The notes: a model not told the origin generated them from the letters alone. 64,000 bases of DNA from Streptomyces akebiae (GCF_019599145.1 NZ_CP080647.1:4464001-4528000), one strand, 5' to 3'; shown: positions 42,251 to 50,785, counted from the stretch's first letter. Program-made: numbers and translations.

Positions 42251-43393
42251 TCACTGCGCTGCCCCCTCCGGTTCATCAGCCGCGGACGGGTGGACGTACC
42301 TGCCCTCGTTGAACGGAGTGAACCACGCCTTGAACGCCATCGGTGCGACGCCGAGAGCCGCTCCGACGGCGCTCTCGTCTATACCGTCCATGGAATCGTC
42401 GTAGAGCCACTCGTGATCCATGTCCTCGTAGACGTTGTTCGCGAACGAGTCGAGCGCGGCCGAGACGCCGTCGTCGAGCAGCCCGAAGGTCTCCAGGGTC
42501 ACGTTTGTCTCGTTCAGCAACAGCTTCAGCGCGAGTTCCTCGGCGACGCAGCTCAGCTGCTGGAAGCTGCCATCCGTGAAGCGGGTGGTCATGGCGATCA
42601 CCGTCACCAGGAAGCGGCGGGCGAAGCGGGCGTCGTACTGGAGGGCGTATCGCTCGGGAAGGTCCTCGAAGTGCCACAGGGGGCCGTCGCATTCCGCAGC
42701 GGTGGTGTCCTCCTCCGTCAGGGTCTGCACGTCTCGGAACAGCTCGTCCACCAAGATTTCCGTCGCGTACACCAAGGCACCGGCGGCGAGTTTGGCGTCC
42801 TCCGGCGAGACGGCGAACTCGATGTCACGGTCTTCTTCCTCATCGTCTTCGTCGTCCAGGACGCCAAACATCACGGGCGGGAAGGAGCGCAGCTCGTCTG
42901 CCAGTGCCAGCATCTGACCGCGTACTGCCTCAGCTTCCGCCGTGGCGTCATAGCCCTCGCTGTCGTCCTCGACCGTGGGACGCTCGGCATGCCGGGCCTT
43001 ACGGTCAGCCGGATCATCGGGCGGGGCGTCGGGACCGTCGGCGGCGGCGAGACTCTCCTGGGCGAGATCCGGGTGCAGTTCGACCTCGCATCGCTCGATC
43101 TGCCAGTCAGCCAACAGCTCAGACCGTTCCAGCAGTTCACCCACGACCGACCGCGCAGCCTCCTCGGCGAATTCCAGAGCCGGAGCATCCACGAACACCT
43201 TCAGAAGCGCTCCGCCCGGGTAGACGGCCACGATGCTGTCAAGGAGGTCAACTTCCATGCCGTCGGGGCCCTCGATGGCTTCGACCGAGTCGAAGCCGTC
43301 CTCAATGAGCGCCACGGCGCCGGCGCGCTGAAGTGGGTCCATCTCCGGAGTGCCCTCCGGGATGCGGGCGTCCACAGTCACTACGTATGTCAC
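42251..43393 (-). CDS. Acidic protein of unknown function
   Basis: About 380 residues from GTG 43393; an ATG at 43444 would add 17 residues. It is strongly acidic, with a D/E-rich middle (VLDDEDDEEEDRDIEFAVSP) and no transmembrane helix or signal peptide. It starts with a beta-rich part (VTYVVTVDARIPEG) and ends in mixed helices (ALGVAPMAFKAWFTPF). I recognise no family. It lies convergent to the R-M gene with 81 bp between stops. A role in DNA mimicry or R-M immunity could be imagined from its acidity but is not supported further. Confidence 0.7.
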   Translation of the reverse strand: MTYVVTVDARIPEGTPEMDPLQRAGAVALIEDGFDSVEAIEGPDGMEVDLLDSIVAVYPGGALLKVFVDAPALEFAEEAARSVVGELLERSELLADWQIERCEVELHPDLAQESLAAADGPDAPPDDPADRKARHAERPTVEDDSEGYDATAEAEAVRGQMLALADELRSFPPVMFGVLDDEDDEEEDRDIEFAVSPEDAKLAAGALVYATEILVDELFRDVQTLTEEDTTAAECDGPLWHFEDLPERYALQYDARFARRFLVTVIAMTTRFTDGSFQQLSCVAEELALKLLLNETNVTLETFGLLDDGVSAALDSFANNVYEDMDHEWLYDDSMDGIDESAVGAALGVAPMAFKAWFTPFNEGRYVHPSAADEPEGAAQ

Positions 43394-43519
43394 GCGTCCG
43401 ATCCTGGCAGGGATATCCCAAGCGACGGGGAGGAATCCGCTCAATCACGCGCACTACGCATCGAGCCAGGCAGTCGGCCCCGGCTGATGTCGGCGGTGCA
43501 GCCGTCGTAGACGTCGTGT

Positions 43520-43972
43520 TCAGCGACGTGGCCAGTGCTTCGGCGGCTCCACAGCAGGGTCCGTGACCTGCAATCGGCTGCGTCGGGAGGGATCGACGGC
43601 CGTGAGGGAGACGAGTCGCTGGCCGTCCGCCTCCTCCAGTTCGGCCAAAGCGTGAGGAAGCGCCGCACATACGGTGGCGATGGCGGTGCCAAGGCCGACC
43701 AAGCCGCCATGCTTGTTGTTCTGGCGGTACTGGATGCGATGGAGTCCCGACCGCGCGATCGCCTCGACCTCCATGGGCCGGTTCAGTTGCTTGGCGTCAT
43801 TGGTGATGATCGCCTGGAAGCCCTCCGACCTGGCCTTCGCGTACAGCTCGATGTCCTTCGTGCCGGCCCAACCGTCCAGCTCGTGGACGTGCACCACGTC
43901 GTGCGCGGTCAGAAGAATGCGCACGATCTCGACCATGGGCCTGGGGACGTTCTCATCGAGCAGCAGCTTCAA
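43520..43972 (-). CDS. DUF5615 PIN-like toxin candidate
   Basis: 150 residues starting MKLLLDENVPRPMVEIV, the signature of DUF5615/COG4634 PIN-like proteins: an acidic DEN at the start, a central ELYAKARSEGFQAIITNDAK carrying the second acidic pair (TND), and a C-terminal extension. In characterised predictions these are the toxin (RNase-like) half of DUF433/DUF5615 pairs. The ATG overlaps the upstream DUF433 gene by 4 bp. Confidence 0.85.
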   Translation of the reverse strand: MKLLLDENVPRPMVEIVRILLTAHDVVHVHELDGWAGTKDIELYAKARSEGFQAIITNDAKQLNRPMEVEAIARSGLHRIQYRQNNKHGGLVGLGTAIATVCAALPHALAELEEADGQRLVSLTAVDPSRRSRLQVTDPAVEPPKHWPRR

Positions 43973-44610
43973 GCGACAACCTGCCGAGAGCCATCGACGT
44001 AGCTATCCACGTAGTCGCTGAAATCGACCGCGTCGCGTGCGGCTGCCGCGCTGACCCCTGGGTAGAAGTCGCTGACCCGGTCCGGGGGTACACCGTCCCT
44101 GACCAAGGCCGCTACCTCTGCGGCGGGAATCCGGGTTCCTTCGATGACCGGCTCACCGCCACGCACAGCAGAGTCGACGGCGACGTGGTCGCGTGGCTTC
44201 AGCAGATCAGGGATGTGCCGGCCGTCCTTGTAGAAGGGAGCAAGCACATCCACCAACTGGTGGATGACCACGTTCCCGCCCCTGATCAGATCGACCGCCT
44301 GCTCGGGCTCCGCAAGATAGATCGTGTCCGGTCCCGCGACGAGCACGTAGGAGGACAGGTGTTTACGCTCGCCCAGGTCTTCTCGGAGCGTGTCAACGGC
44401 CCTGCGGATCTTCTGCAGCGACGTCTCCTTGCGAAGCTTCACGCAGGCCCGCAGCGCCACCACGTCGCGGAAGGAATACAGGATCGGGCGTGAGTCGGAG
44501 ATCTCCGGAACGAGGAGCGCGCCCTTCGTGCCGGAAGCGCGGCGCCAGTGAGAGAGCTGCCGCAGCGTGGCGCCGGAAAGGGCCGCGGCCAGCTTGGGCT
44601 CATACGACAC
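43969..44610 (-). CDS. DUF433 antitoxin with MerR-like HTH
   Basis: 213 residues from GTG 44610, which has a strong GAGGAGGAACGCG site; this decides the start over an upstream ATG at 44634. The N-terminal half looks like a MerR-type HTH (ALSGATLRQLSHWRR and YSFRDVVALRACVKLRKET). The C-terminal half is DUF433 (GGEPVIEGTRIPAAEVAALV, DGVPPDRVSDFYPGVS). It would bind DNA to autoregulate and neutralise the DUF5615 partner translated from the overlapping ATGA. Confidence 0.87.
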   Translation of the reverse strand: MSYEPKLAAALSGATLRQLSHWRRASGTKGALLVPEISDSRPILYSFRDVVALRACVKLRKETSLQKIRRAVDTLREDLGERKHLSSYVLVAGPDTIYLAEPEQAVDLIRGGNVVIHQLVDVLAPFYKDGRHIPDLLKPRDHVAVDSAVRGGEPVIEGTRIPAAEVAALVRDGVPPDRVSDFYPGVSAAAARDAVDFSDYVDSYVDGSRQVVA

Positions 44611-44728
44611 CGCGTTCCTCCTCTCCGCCCCCATCGGATCTTTGGTGACCGTACTCCATTCTCGTGCCTTCCGCCGAGATCGGAAAAGACGGGCTCCGTT
44701 CGAGGTAATCGGAGCCGTCTCCCGACCA

Positions 44729-46255
44729 TCAGGCCATCGTCGTGGCACGAGCGCGCAGCAGCCGATCGAGTACGGCGACCGGCGAGCGCGGGTGCAGGCG
44801 CCGACGGACATCGAGCGCTGCTTCCCACTGCACGGTCAGGCCGACCTTGAGACGCTCACGCATGCCAGGGGTCACGTGGGCGTAGCGTGCCGAGACCGAG
44901 CCGTCGATGTGGCCCATGCGCTCGTCCATCAGCACCTTCTCGGTGCCGAGGTCTTCCATGTGCGTGCGGTGGGAGTGGCGCAGGCCATGCGGGGTGAGCC
45001 CTCTGGCGACGGGCAGCCAGCAGGCGTCGGCCCGGCCATGGGCGTTGCGGCCACGGACCGGGATGCCGGGCCAGGGCTCGCCGAGCAGCGGGACCGGGCG
45101 GGTCTCCTGAGGTGCCTTCTTCGGGTACCACCCGGAGGTGGCAGGCGCGAACAGCCAGGTGGCGAAGCCGTTGCGGCGCCAATGAGCGGCGTTCTCCGTC
45201 GGCATGCCGCCGCGGACAAAGTTCAGCTCGGCGATGGCGAGTTCGACGCAGGCGCGGGTGTCCTCCCGCACGCGTTCCGGGTGGTTGAGGACGTTGGACA
45301 CGGTGCCGGTGGAAACGCCCGCGCGTCGGGCGACGTCCACCAGCTTGGCACCGGTGTGCCCGCCGGTGCGGGCGGTGCCCTGGCCGTGGAAGACGTAGCG
45401 CTTGCCGTGGCAGGGGCACGGCGTCGGTTTCGTACGGGCAATGTGGTCAGCGACCAGGGCCGACAGCCAGTCCGTCGCGTCGATGGTGCGGTAGCTGTCG
45501 TCCTTGGGCGGGCAGCGGGTCAGCTCGCCCGAGTCCAGTTCGTACAGCTGGTGCTCCACGCGTATGGCGCCGGGTCGGGCGAACTCAGTCTCCAGCCCGA
45601 CGATTTCGCCCCACCGCATCCCCGTGTAGCCCTTGAGGATCACGGCGACGAACTCGTCGTCGCGGCCGGACAGCAGGGCTGCGCGTTCGGCGATGAAGAG
45701 CAGACCGAGCGGGTCGGTGATCACTTTCTCGGGCCCGCGGTCGCGGGAGCGGCCGGCGCGTTTGCCGCGTCCGCGCCGCTTCGCTGCGGGGTTGGACGCG
45801 ATGAGGCCCTCGTCCACGGCGTCTTCCAGGATGAGGTGGAGCGTCGAGCGCCACGTCTTGACACTGGATGCCGCGTAGACGGCCTTCTCCCGCTTCTCCC
45901 AGGTGTCCACGTCCGTGCGGAGGATGCCGGCGAGGGCCTTGTCCTCGAACTCAGGGAGCAGGTGCTCCTCGATGTGGCGCCGGTAGTTCTGCATGGTGGA
46001 CGCAGCCAGGTCCTGGGCGTCGTACCAACGGCTGGCGTACTCGCCGAAGGTCTCCTGTCCGGCCGCCGGGTCGCGCCAGGTGCCGCGCCGGACCTTGGCC
46101 TCTTCCTCGTCCGCGGCCTGCATGGCCTCCCGCTTGGTGGCGAACTTGACCACCGCGCCCGTCGGGTCGACGACGGTGCCGTACTTGCCCTCGCTGGCCT
46201 TGTATCGACCGCGCCAGTAACTGCCGCGCTTCTCGGCGAAGCCCACGCCTCGCAT
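44729..46255 (-). CDS. int: Tyrosine integrase with embedded LacI-type HTH
   Basis: 508 residues. An N-terminal arm-type and SAM-like core-binding domain (TFGEYASRWYDAQDLAAST) leads to the catalytic domain with Arg214 (TGMRWGE), His423-x2-Arg426 (HGLRH), His449 (MGHIDGS) and Tyr458 (ARYAH). Between Arg214 and the HxxR box lies a ~150-residue insertion containing a CPCHGKRYVFHGQG segment and, at 302-348, a LacI-family HTH (KLVDVARRAGVSTGTVSNVL with N-H-P-E-R-V). A strong AAGGAGGGG abuts ATG 46255; GTG 46246 has better spacing. The xis remnant lies 30 bp upstream. Confidence 0.9.
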   Translation of the reverse strand: MRGVGFAEKRGSYWRGRYKASEGKYGTVVDPTGAVVKFATKREAMQAADEEEAKVRRGTWRDPAAGQETFGEYASRWYDAQDLAASTMQNYRRHIEEHLLPEFEDKALAGILRTDVDTWEKREKAVYAASSVKTWRSTLHLILEDAVDEGLIASNPAAKRRGRGKRAGRSRDRGPEKVITDPLGLLFIAERAALLSGRDDEFVAVILKGYTGMRWGEIVGLETEFARPGAIRVEHQLYELDSGELTRCPPKDDSYRTIDATDWLSALVADHIARTKPTPCPCHGKRYVFHGQGTARTGGHTGAKLVDVARRAGVSTGTVSNVLNHPERVREDTRACVELAIAELNFVRGGMPTENAAHWRRNGFATWLFAPATSGWYPKKAPQETRPVPLLGEPWPGIPVRGRNAHGRADACWLPVARGLTPHGLRHSHRTHMEDLGTEKVLMDERMGHIDGSVSARYAHVTPGMRERLKVGLTVQWEAALDVRRRLHPRSPVAVLDRLLRARATTMA

Positions 46256-46285
46256 CCCCTCCTTTCTCGGATGTGCCGGGTACAG

Positions 46286-46595
46286 CTACGCAGCAGTGCC
46301 GTACTGGGACCTGCGGGGCGGTCGAGCCCTGAGACGTGGGGCGGAGGACGTGGAGGGCCGCGCCTGCCGAGTCGGACGCGACGGCGTCATAGCCGACTCC
46401 GGCGGACTGGCCGGTGACGGCGTCCTCTGGGCTCGCTGTGGCGCCGGCTCCTCGTGGATGCGGATGATCACGGCGAGGTGGTCCGCGGTGAAGCGGTAGG
46501 CGCGGCCGACTCGTGTGTGCGGTATCAGGCGCCGGCGTGCGCGGTCCTTGACCCACCAGGCCGAGCAGCCGCGGGTCTCGGCGATCTCCCTCGGG
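46286..46595 (-). pseudogene. Excisionase (HTH_17/AlpA type), 5' end removed by IS256
   Basis: Reading leftward from the IS256 end, the frame gives PREIAETRGCSAWWVKDRAR, then RRLIPHTRVGRAYRFTADHL. This is the wHTH of AICE excisionases (DNA-binding helix then P-H-T-R-x-G-R wing), followed by a Pro/Ser-rich tail. The first ~10 codons and the start codon are missing, replaced by the IS end. An internal GTG at 46471 would make only the tail. Such Xis proteins drive excision of the element, so the element is probably locked in place. Confidence 0.75.
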
Positions 46596-47970
46596 GGGGT
46601 CTGTGTAGCGAACGGTGGAACTCAGTCGGTTTTGTTCAGCGGCGTCCGGCGGTGAGCCGGCCGTCGAAGGTGATGTCGAAGGCTTGGAGTGCGGCCTTCC
46701 AGCGCATGGTCCAGCGTTTGCGTCCGGTGCCGGTCGGGTCCAGGCTCATGACTGCCAGGTAGACGCACTTGAGGGCGGCCTGGTCGGTTGGGAAGTGCCC
46801 TCGGGCCCGGACGGCCTTGCGGATCCGCGCGTTGATGCTCTCGATCACGTTCGTGGTGCAGACGATCTTGCGGATCTCCACATCGAACCGGAGGAAGGGC
46901 ACGAACTCCGCCCAGGCCGCCTCCCAGAGCCGGACGATCGCCGGATACTTCCCGCCCCAGGTGTCAGTGAACTCCACGAACCGCTCCAGCGCGGCCTCCT
47001 CGGTCGGCGCGGTATAGACGGGCCTGAGCGCCTTCGCGATCTTCTCCCAGTCCTGCCGGGCCGCGTAACGAAAGCTGTTCCTCAGCAGGTGAACGACACA
47101 GGTCTGGACTATCGTCGCAGGCCAGACCGTGTTCACGGCGTCCGGGAGGCCGGTCAGGCCGTCGCAGACCAGCATCAGGACATCGGCCGCGCCGCGGTTC
47201 TTGACCTCGGTCAGGACCTGAAGCCAGTACTTCGCGCCCTCCCCGCCGTCGCCGATCCACAGCCCCAGGATGTCCCGGTGCCCCTCGGCGGTGACCGCCA
47301 CCGCCATATAGACAGGCCGGTTGGCAACCTGACCGTCCCTGACCTTCACGTTCACACAATCGATGAAGACGACCGGGTAGACGCTGTCCAGCGGACGGTT
47401 CTGCCATTCCGTCATGCCGGCCATCACGCTGTCGGTGATCGTGGAGATCGTGGACTTGGAGATCTCCGCGCCGTACACCTCAGCGAGATGTGCGGAGATC
47501 TCCCCGTGCGTCAGCCCCTTCGCCGACAACGACAGGACCATCTCGTCCACCCCGCCCAGACGCCGCTGACGCTTCTTGACCAGCTGCGGCTCGAACGACC
47601 CGGCCCGGTCCCGCGGCACCGCGATCTCGACCGGCCCCGACTCGGTGATCACCGTCTTGGGCCGGTGCCCGTTGCGGTAGTTCTCCCGGCCGCCCTCGGC
47701 CCGCTCACCGAACTCGTGCCCCAGATGATCGGTGAGTTCGCCTTCCAGCGCGGACTCCAGCACCCGCTTCGTCAGCTGCTGCAGGAGGCCGCCCTCCCCG
47801 GTGAGCTTCACCCCACCGGCCTGGGCCCGGGCCACCAGCTCGGCGACCAGCCCGTCATCCACGGCGCCCGCCCCACTCACAACGGCCTTCCGCACCTCGG
47901 CGTCACTCGTCACGTCAGTCATCAACCGTCGCTTCCAGCTCGGGAGTTACACCGCTCACCGTACAGACCC
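46596..47970 (-). mobile_element. IS256-family insertion sequence
   Basis: About 1375 bp bounded by imperfect inverted repeats: GGGTCTGTGTAGCGAACGGT at the left, and the complement of GGGTCTGTACGGTGAGCGGT at the right. The single transposase gene is intact. The flanking 8-bp sequences (left CCTCGGGG, right GTCCCACG) do not match, so no target duplication is present. The left flank is xis, whereas the right flank is an unrelated transposase scrap. This points to an IS-mediated deletion or rearrangement rather than a simple insertion. Confidence 0.88.
46636..47925 (-). CDS. IS256-family transposase
   Basis: 429 residues, full length. The DDE residues lie in VVFIDCVNVKVRDG (D), LVCDGLTGLPDAV (D) and TTNVIESINARIRKAV (E), with the C-x2-H element in CVVHLLRN. 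LTDHLGHEFGER and the YRNGHRPKTV N-terminal box are typical of the family (Mutator type). It appears intact and should be active in principle. Confidence 0.96.
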   Translation of the reverse strand: MMTDVTSDAEVRKAVVSGAGAVDDGLVAELVARAQAGGVKLTGEGGLLQQLTKRVLESALEGELTDHLGHEFGERAEGGRENYRNGHRPKTVITESGPVEIAVPRDRAGSFEPQLVKKRQRRLGGVDEMVLSLSAKGLTHGEISAHLAEVYGAEISKSTISTITDSVMAGMTEWQNRPLDSVYPVVFIDCVNVKVRDGQVANRPVYMAVAVTAEGHRDILGLWIGDGGEGAKYWLQVLTEVKNRGAADVLMLVCDGLTGLPDAVNTVWPATIVQTCVVHLLRNSFRYAARQDWEKIAKALRPVYTAPTEEAALERFVEFTDTWGGKYPAIVRLWEAAWAEFVPFLRFDVEIRKIVCTTNVIESINARIRKAVRARGHFPTDQAALKCVYLAVMSLDPTGTGRKRWTMRWKAALQAFDITFDGRLTAGRR

Positions 47971-48180
47971 GTCCCACGCCTGATCACCGCAGAGACGAGT
48001 CCGCTGACCGACCCCATCACAGGGGAACTCGCCGACCTGGTCGAGGGAATGATCGGCAGGAAGCTCAACGGAAGGCAGATCTGGACAGAACTCATGGACC
48101 ACCACGACTACTTGGTCACATACGACAGCATCCGCCACTACATCCGATACACACGATCCCGAACAGCGTCAGCACGAGCA
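47971..48180 (+). pseudogene. Transposase fragment (IS21 IstA-like HTH region)
   Basis: The frame immediately right of IS256 reads PLTDPITGELADLVEGMIG, then RKLNGRQIWTELMDHHDYLV and TYDSIRHYIRY, which resembles the HTH segment near the N-terminus of IS21-type IstA (or an IS481-like) transposase. Neither the start nor the catalytic domain remains. Codon bias is weaker than in neighbours. It ends where the 53-bp direct repeat begins, which may be the terminus of the lost element. Confidence 0.45.
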
Positions 48181-48233
48181 GAATCGTTGACATCCAACCT
48201 AGTCGGCCCAGGTCAGGGGACTGCACACGACTA
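48181..48233 (+). repeat. 53-bp direct repeat, copy 1
   Basis: Starts GAATCGTTGACATCCAACCT and ends CTGCACACGACTA. It matches copy 2 at 50432-50484 at 52 of 53 positions (A versus G at position 40). The pair flanks 2.2 kb holding the Vgb fragment, DUF1330 and LysR genes. It probably represents termini of a degraded transposable element, since an IstA-like fragment abuts it. Confidence 0.85.
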
Positions 48234-48312
48234 CAGAACCGGCACCCGGCTCCGCCCCGCCGGGTTCTACCCGGGCCAGCCGAGGAGGAAGTGAGCGCTC
48301 CGCTACAGGCGC

Positions 48313-48590
48313 GGGGTGGAGGCGATCCCGGGATCCGCGGTGGTGACCATCACCGAGCACAGCGTGCCCGGCCGGGCTCAGGGCATCGCCGCGGGCCCGG
48401 AGGACAACGTCTGGTTCACCCAGCCCCAGGACGTCCAGATCGGGAGGATCACCCCTGCCGGGGTGGTCACGGAGGACGACGTGCCGGTCGGGAACTCCAC
48501 GTCGGTGGGGATTGCCGCCGGTGCGGACGGCAATCTGTGGTTCACCCACTTCAGCACCAACAAGATCGGCAAGGCCACCACCAGCAGTTT
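48313..48590 (+). pseudogene. Virginiamycin B lyase-like propeller fragment
   Basis: About 92 codons encode one and a half blades of a Vgb/streptogramin-lyase beta-propeller: GIAAGPEDNVWFTQPQ, IGRITPAG, then GIAAGADGNLWFTHFSTNKI. After IGKATTS the similarity stops, although the frame stays open to 48738. A full Vgb has ~300 residues, so both ends are missing. Vgb linearises streptogramin B antibiotics; this remnant cannot. Confidence 0.65.
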
Positions 48591-48790
48591 CGTCGACGAG
48601 GTCAGCGAGACAGTCCAGCTGGCCCGGACGTCGCGTCGTTTCTTCGATCCGCCCGACAGGGATCAGGCCGTCGAGGACGTCGACGACAAACTGGGACGCG
48701 GGGCATGGCTTCGAACTCGTCTCGTGAGTCGTCGTTGAGCACCGTGTGCGTGTCAGGTGACGGATGCCCAGCGATGGCTGGGCCCGCCGG

Positions 48791-49084
48791 TCAGTCGATG
48801 CCTTCGACGATGCGGAAGTCGCGCTCGAAGCCGTCGGGGAGGGCCACCAGCGCCTTCTGGTATGCCTCGCTCTCGTATGCCGCGACCGCCTGTTCAAAGC
48901 CGTCGAACTCGATCAGAACGACGCGTTCGGTGATTCCGGCCTCGTGGGCGACGACTCGACCGAAATTGGACAGGACGCGCCCGCCCCCAGCCCGGACAGC
49001 CAGACCCGCCAGCTCGTTGTAGTCAGTCAGCCTCTCAGGATCGGAAATGGCGGGGTAGACACTGACCCAGTAGCCCTTGGCCAT
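48791..49084 (-). CDS. DUF1330 protein
   Basis: 97 residues from ATG 49084, which has a perfect AGGAGG site. MAKGYWVSVYPAISDPERLT begins the ferredoxin-like DUF1330 fold; LIEFDGFEQAVAAYESEAYQ is its recognisable core. The chemistry of this family is unknown. It is divergent from the LysR regulator, which probably controls it. Confidence 0.9.
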   Translation of the reverse strand: MAKGYWVSVYPAISDPERLTDYNELAGLAVRAGGGRVLSNFGRVVAHEAGITERVVLIEFDGFEQAVAAYESEAYQKALVALPDGFERDFRIVEGID

Positions 49085-49269
49085 GGAAAACCTCCTGTGT
49101 TGGGCCGGACACGTCCGACTTCGAATTGACACTCAGATCGATCCCGGCGACGGGCACCGCGGTCAGTTGCATCGCCATATGCGCAGGTTAGGGCTTGATC
49201 TGAGGCCAAGGGAAAGACCGGTTCGGGATAGGCTCAGAACGGATCCTTATCAATCGGCAGGGAGGGCAC

Positions 49270-50172
49270 GTGGCGCCGGATACGGTGAGCCTGCGGTACT
49301 TCCTGGTGCTGGCGCAGGAGTTGAACTTCACCCGCGCGGCCGCACGGATCGGTATCGCGCAGCCCGCACTCAGTGCCCGGATGCGCCGATTGGAGGCGGA
49401 ACTCGGTACGGCCCTGCTGGTCCGCAACACGCGTAGCGTCGTATTGACCACGGCCGGTGCGGCTTTGGCGGAGTCCGCGCCGCCCGCGCTGGCGGCGCTG
49501 GACCGGGCATGGGACACCGCCCGGAGCGCGGCGGCCGGTGAACTGGGCACGCTGCGCATCGGATACAGCCTCAGCGCCGGGGCCGAGACGGCACCGGCCC
49601 TGGTGGACAGGCTGATTCGCGGCAACAGCGGACTCGAGGTCGGCGCGGTCCCGATGGCGACACCGGAGATCTCCCCCGCGGTCGCCGACGGCCGCATCGA
49701 TGCCGGGATCACCCGCGGTGAACAGCCGGGCCGTGGCGTGCGCCGGTTCCTGCTGCGGCGTATGCGCGTCGGAGTCCAGCTGGCGCAGCACCATCCGCTG
49801 GCCGAACACCCGGAGATCGAGATCGCCGACGCGGCCGCGTATCCGCTGCGGCTCCCGGACCGTGCGGCCAACCCCGTGATCCACGATCAGCTGTCCGCAC
49901 TGTTCAGAGACACCCGACCACACCCCCGATTCCACACGCCCGCAGTCTCTTTCGACATGTCTCAGCGCGACCTGCGCGACGGGGTCACCCTCGCCCCAGC
50001 CGGAGAAGCCGCGGCCACGGCACAACCGGCCGGTCTCACCTGGCGACCACTGCGAGGCGCGCCCAGCCTGACGATCCACCTGGTCCTCCCACGCGAGCAG
50101 TCGCCGCTACACCGCCGCATCCGTGCCGTCGCCAAAACCCTGGCGCACGAGCTGCACTGGCTGCCGGACTGA
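49270..50172 (+). CDS. LysR-family transcriptional regulator
   Basis: 300 residues from GTG 49270, with AGGGAGGG upstream. The N-terminal winged HTH is clear (LNFTRAAARIGIAQPALSAR, then RRLEAELGTALLVR). The periplasmic-binding-protein-like effector domain follows (GTLRIGYSLSAGAETAPALV). The divergent 185-bp gap to the DUF1330 gene is the expected site of LysR control. The effector is unknown. Confidence 0.92.
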   Translation: MAPDTVSLRYFLVLAQELNFTRAAARIGIAQPALSARMRRLEAELGTALLVRNTRSVVLTTAGAALAESAPPALAALDRAWDTARSAAAGELGTLRIGYSLSAGAETAPALVDRLIRGNSGLEVGAVPMATPEISPAVADGRIDAGITRGEQPGRGVRRFLLRRMRVGVQLAQHHPLAEHPEIEIADAAAYPLRLPDRAANPVIHDQLSALFRDTRPHPRFHTPAVSFDMSQRDLRDGVTLAPAGEAAATAQPAGLTWRPLRGAPSLTIHLVLPREQSPLHRRIRAVAKTLAHELHWLPD

Positions 50173-50785
50173 CGCGCAAGAGGTCAAGCGAGACGGACGC
50201 CTGCGGTGGCGAGGCCGAAGACCTTGCGCCCGGCGGACTTCGCGGTGATGACGACGACGGCGGTCTTGCTGAATGTCCGACACGACCTCGCTACGCCGGC
50301 GGATCAGTTTCCGATGATGGCCCGGGGGCCGGTCCGAGTCGTACACCGCGGCGACGTCCTCGCCCAGCCCGAGATCTCGGCGGATACCGCGCCTTCGCCG
50401 ACGCCGAACCGGACAAGCACGGGTAACCGGGGAATCGTTGACATCCAACCTAGTCGGCCCAGGTCAGGGGGCTGCACACGACTAACTTCGATGTCAAAGG
50501 ACAGAACTGGTGGATAGATGGACAGGTAGGGTCTCCAGTTTCGCGTCGGAATCTCACGCCTGGTGCCGGATGGAAGTCGGATCCGACCTGGCGCTGAGAG
50601 GTGCAGCCGCGCCGGGAACAGCGGGTCCGGCCGGCACTGTTGCATCGACCGGGGGGGCCGGCGCTGCACGGGCGGGGAACTCGGAGACCACAAGGTCGTC
50701 TGCCCCGACAGGATCCGGGCCCCGGGATCGCGGTACGCCCGCCGCACACTCGGACCAAGACGTATTTCTGCAGGAGGACTGCTTG
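50173..50785. other. Non-coding scrap region with the second direct repeat
   Basis: 613 bp with no intact gene. On the minus strand, from about 50270 down to a stop at 50184, the frame TFSKTAVVVITAKSAGRKVF plus ATAGVRLA could be the C-terminal end of a lost gene, but no family is recognised. Copy 2 of the 53-bp repeat is at 50432-50484, and the promoter/leader of the PIG-L gene follows. Confidence 0.4.
50432..50484 (+). repeat. 53-bp direct repeat, copy 2
   Basis: Second copy of the repeat at 48181, same orientation, one mismatch. See copy 1. It ends 302 bp before the PIG-L start. Confidence 0.85.

Larger units (their letters stand above)
38339..46595. other. Probable decayed integrative element at tRNA-Pro
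   Basis: The segment between the tRNA-Pro 3' end and the IS256 copy contains an R-M gene, a toxin-antitoxin pair, an integrase and a truncated excisionase, with no core gene. No replication or transfer genes (rep, traB-like) are present, so it is a remnant, and the right attachment site is not recognisable. The boundary assignment is inference. Confidence 0.45.

Noticed and set aside
44567..48294. Long plus-strand ORFs over the integrase and IS256
   Set aside because: Antisense to well-defined integrase and transposase genes. Only the part right of 47971 was kept, as a transposase fragment.
38265..48300. Second copy of the tRNA-Pro 3' end as attR
   Set aside because: I found no repeat of the tRNA 3' segment in the right part of the window. 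It may lie outside or be deleted, so att sites are not annotated.
50184..50270. C-terminal fragment of an oxidoreductase on the minus strand
   Set aside because: The frame has plausible hydrophobic character but is too short to assign to any family; mentioned only within the intergenic entry.
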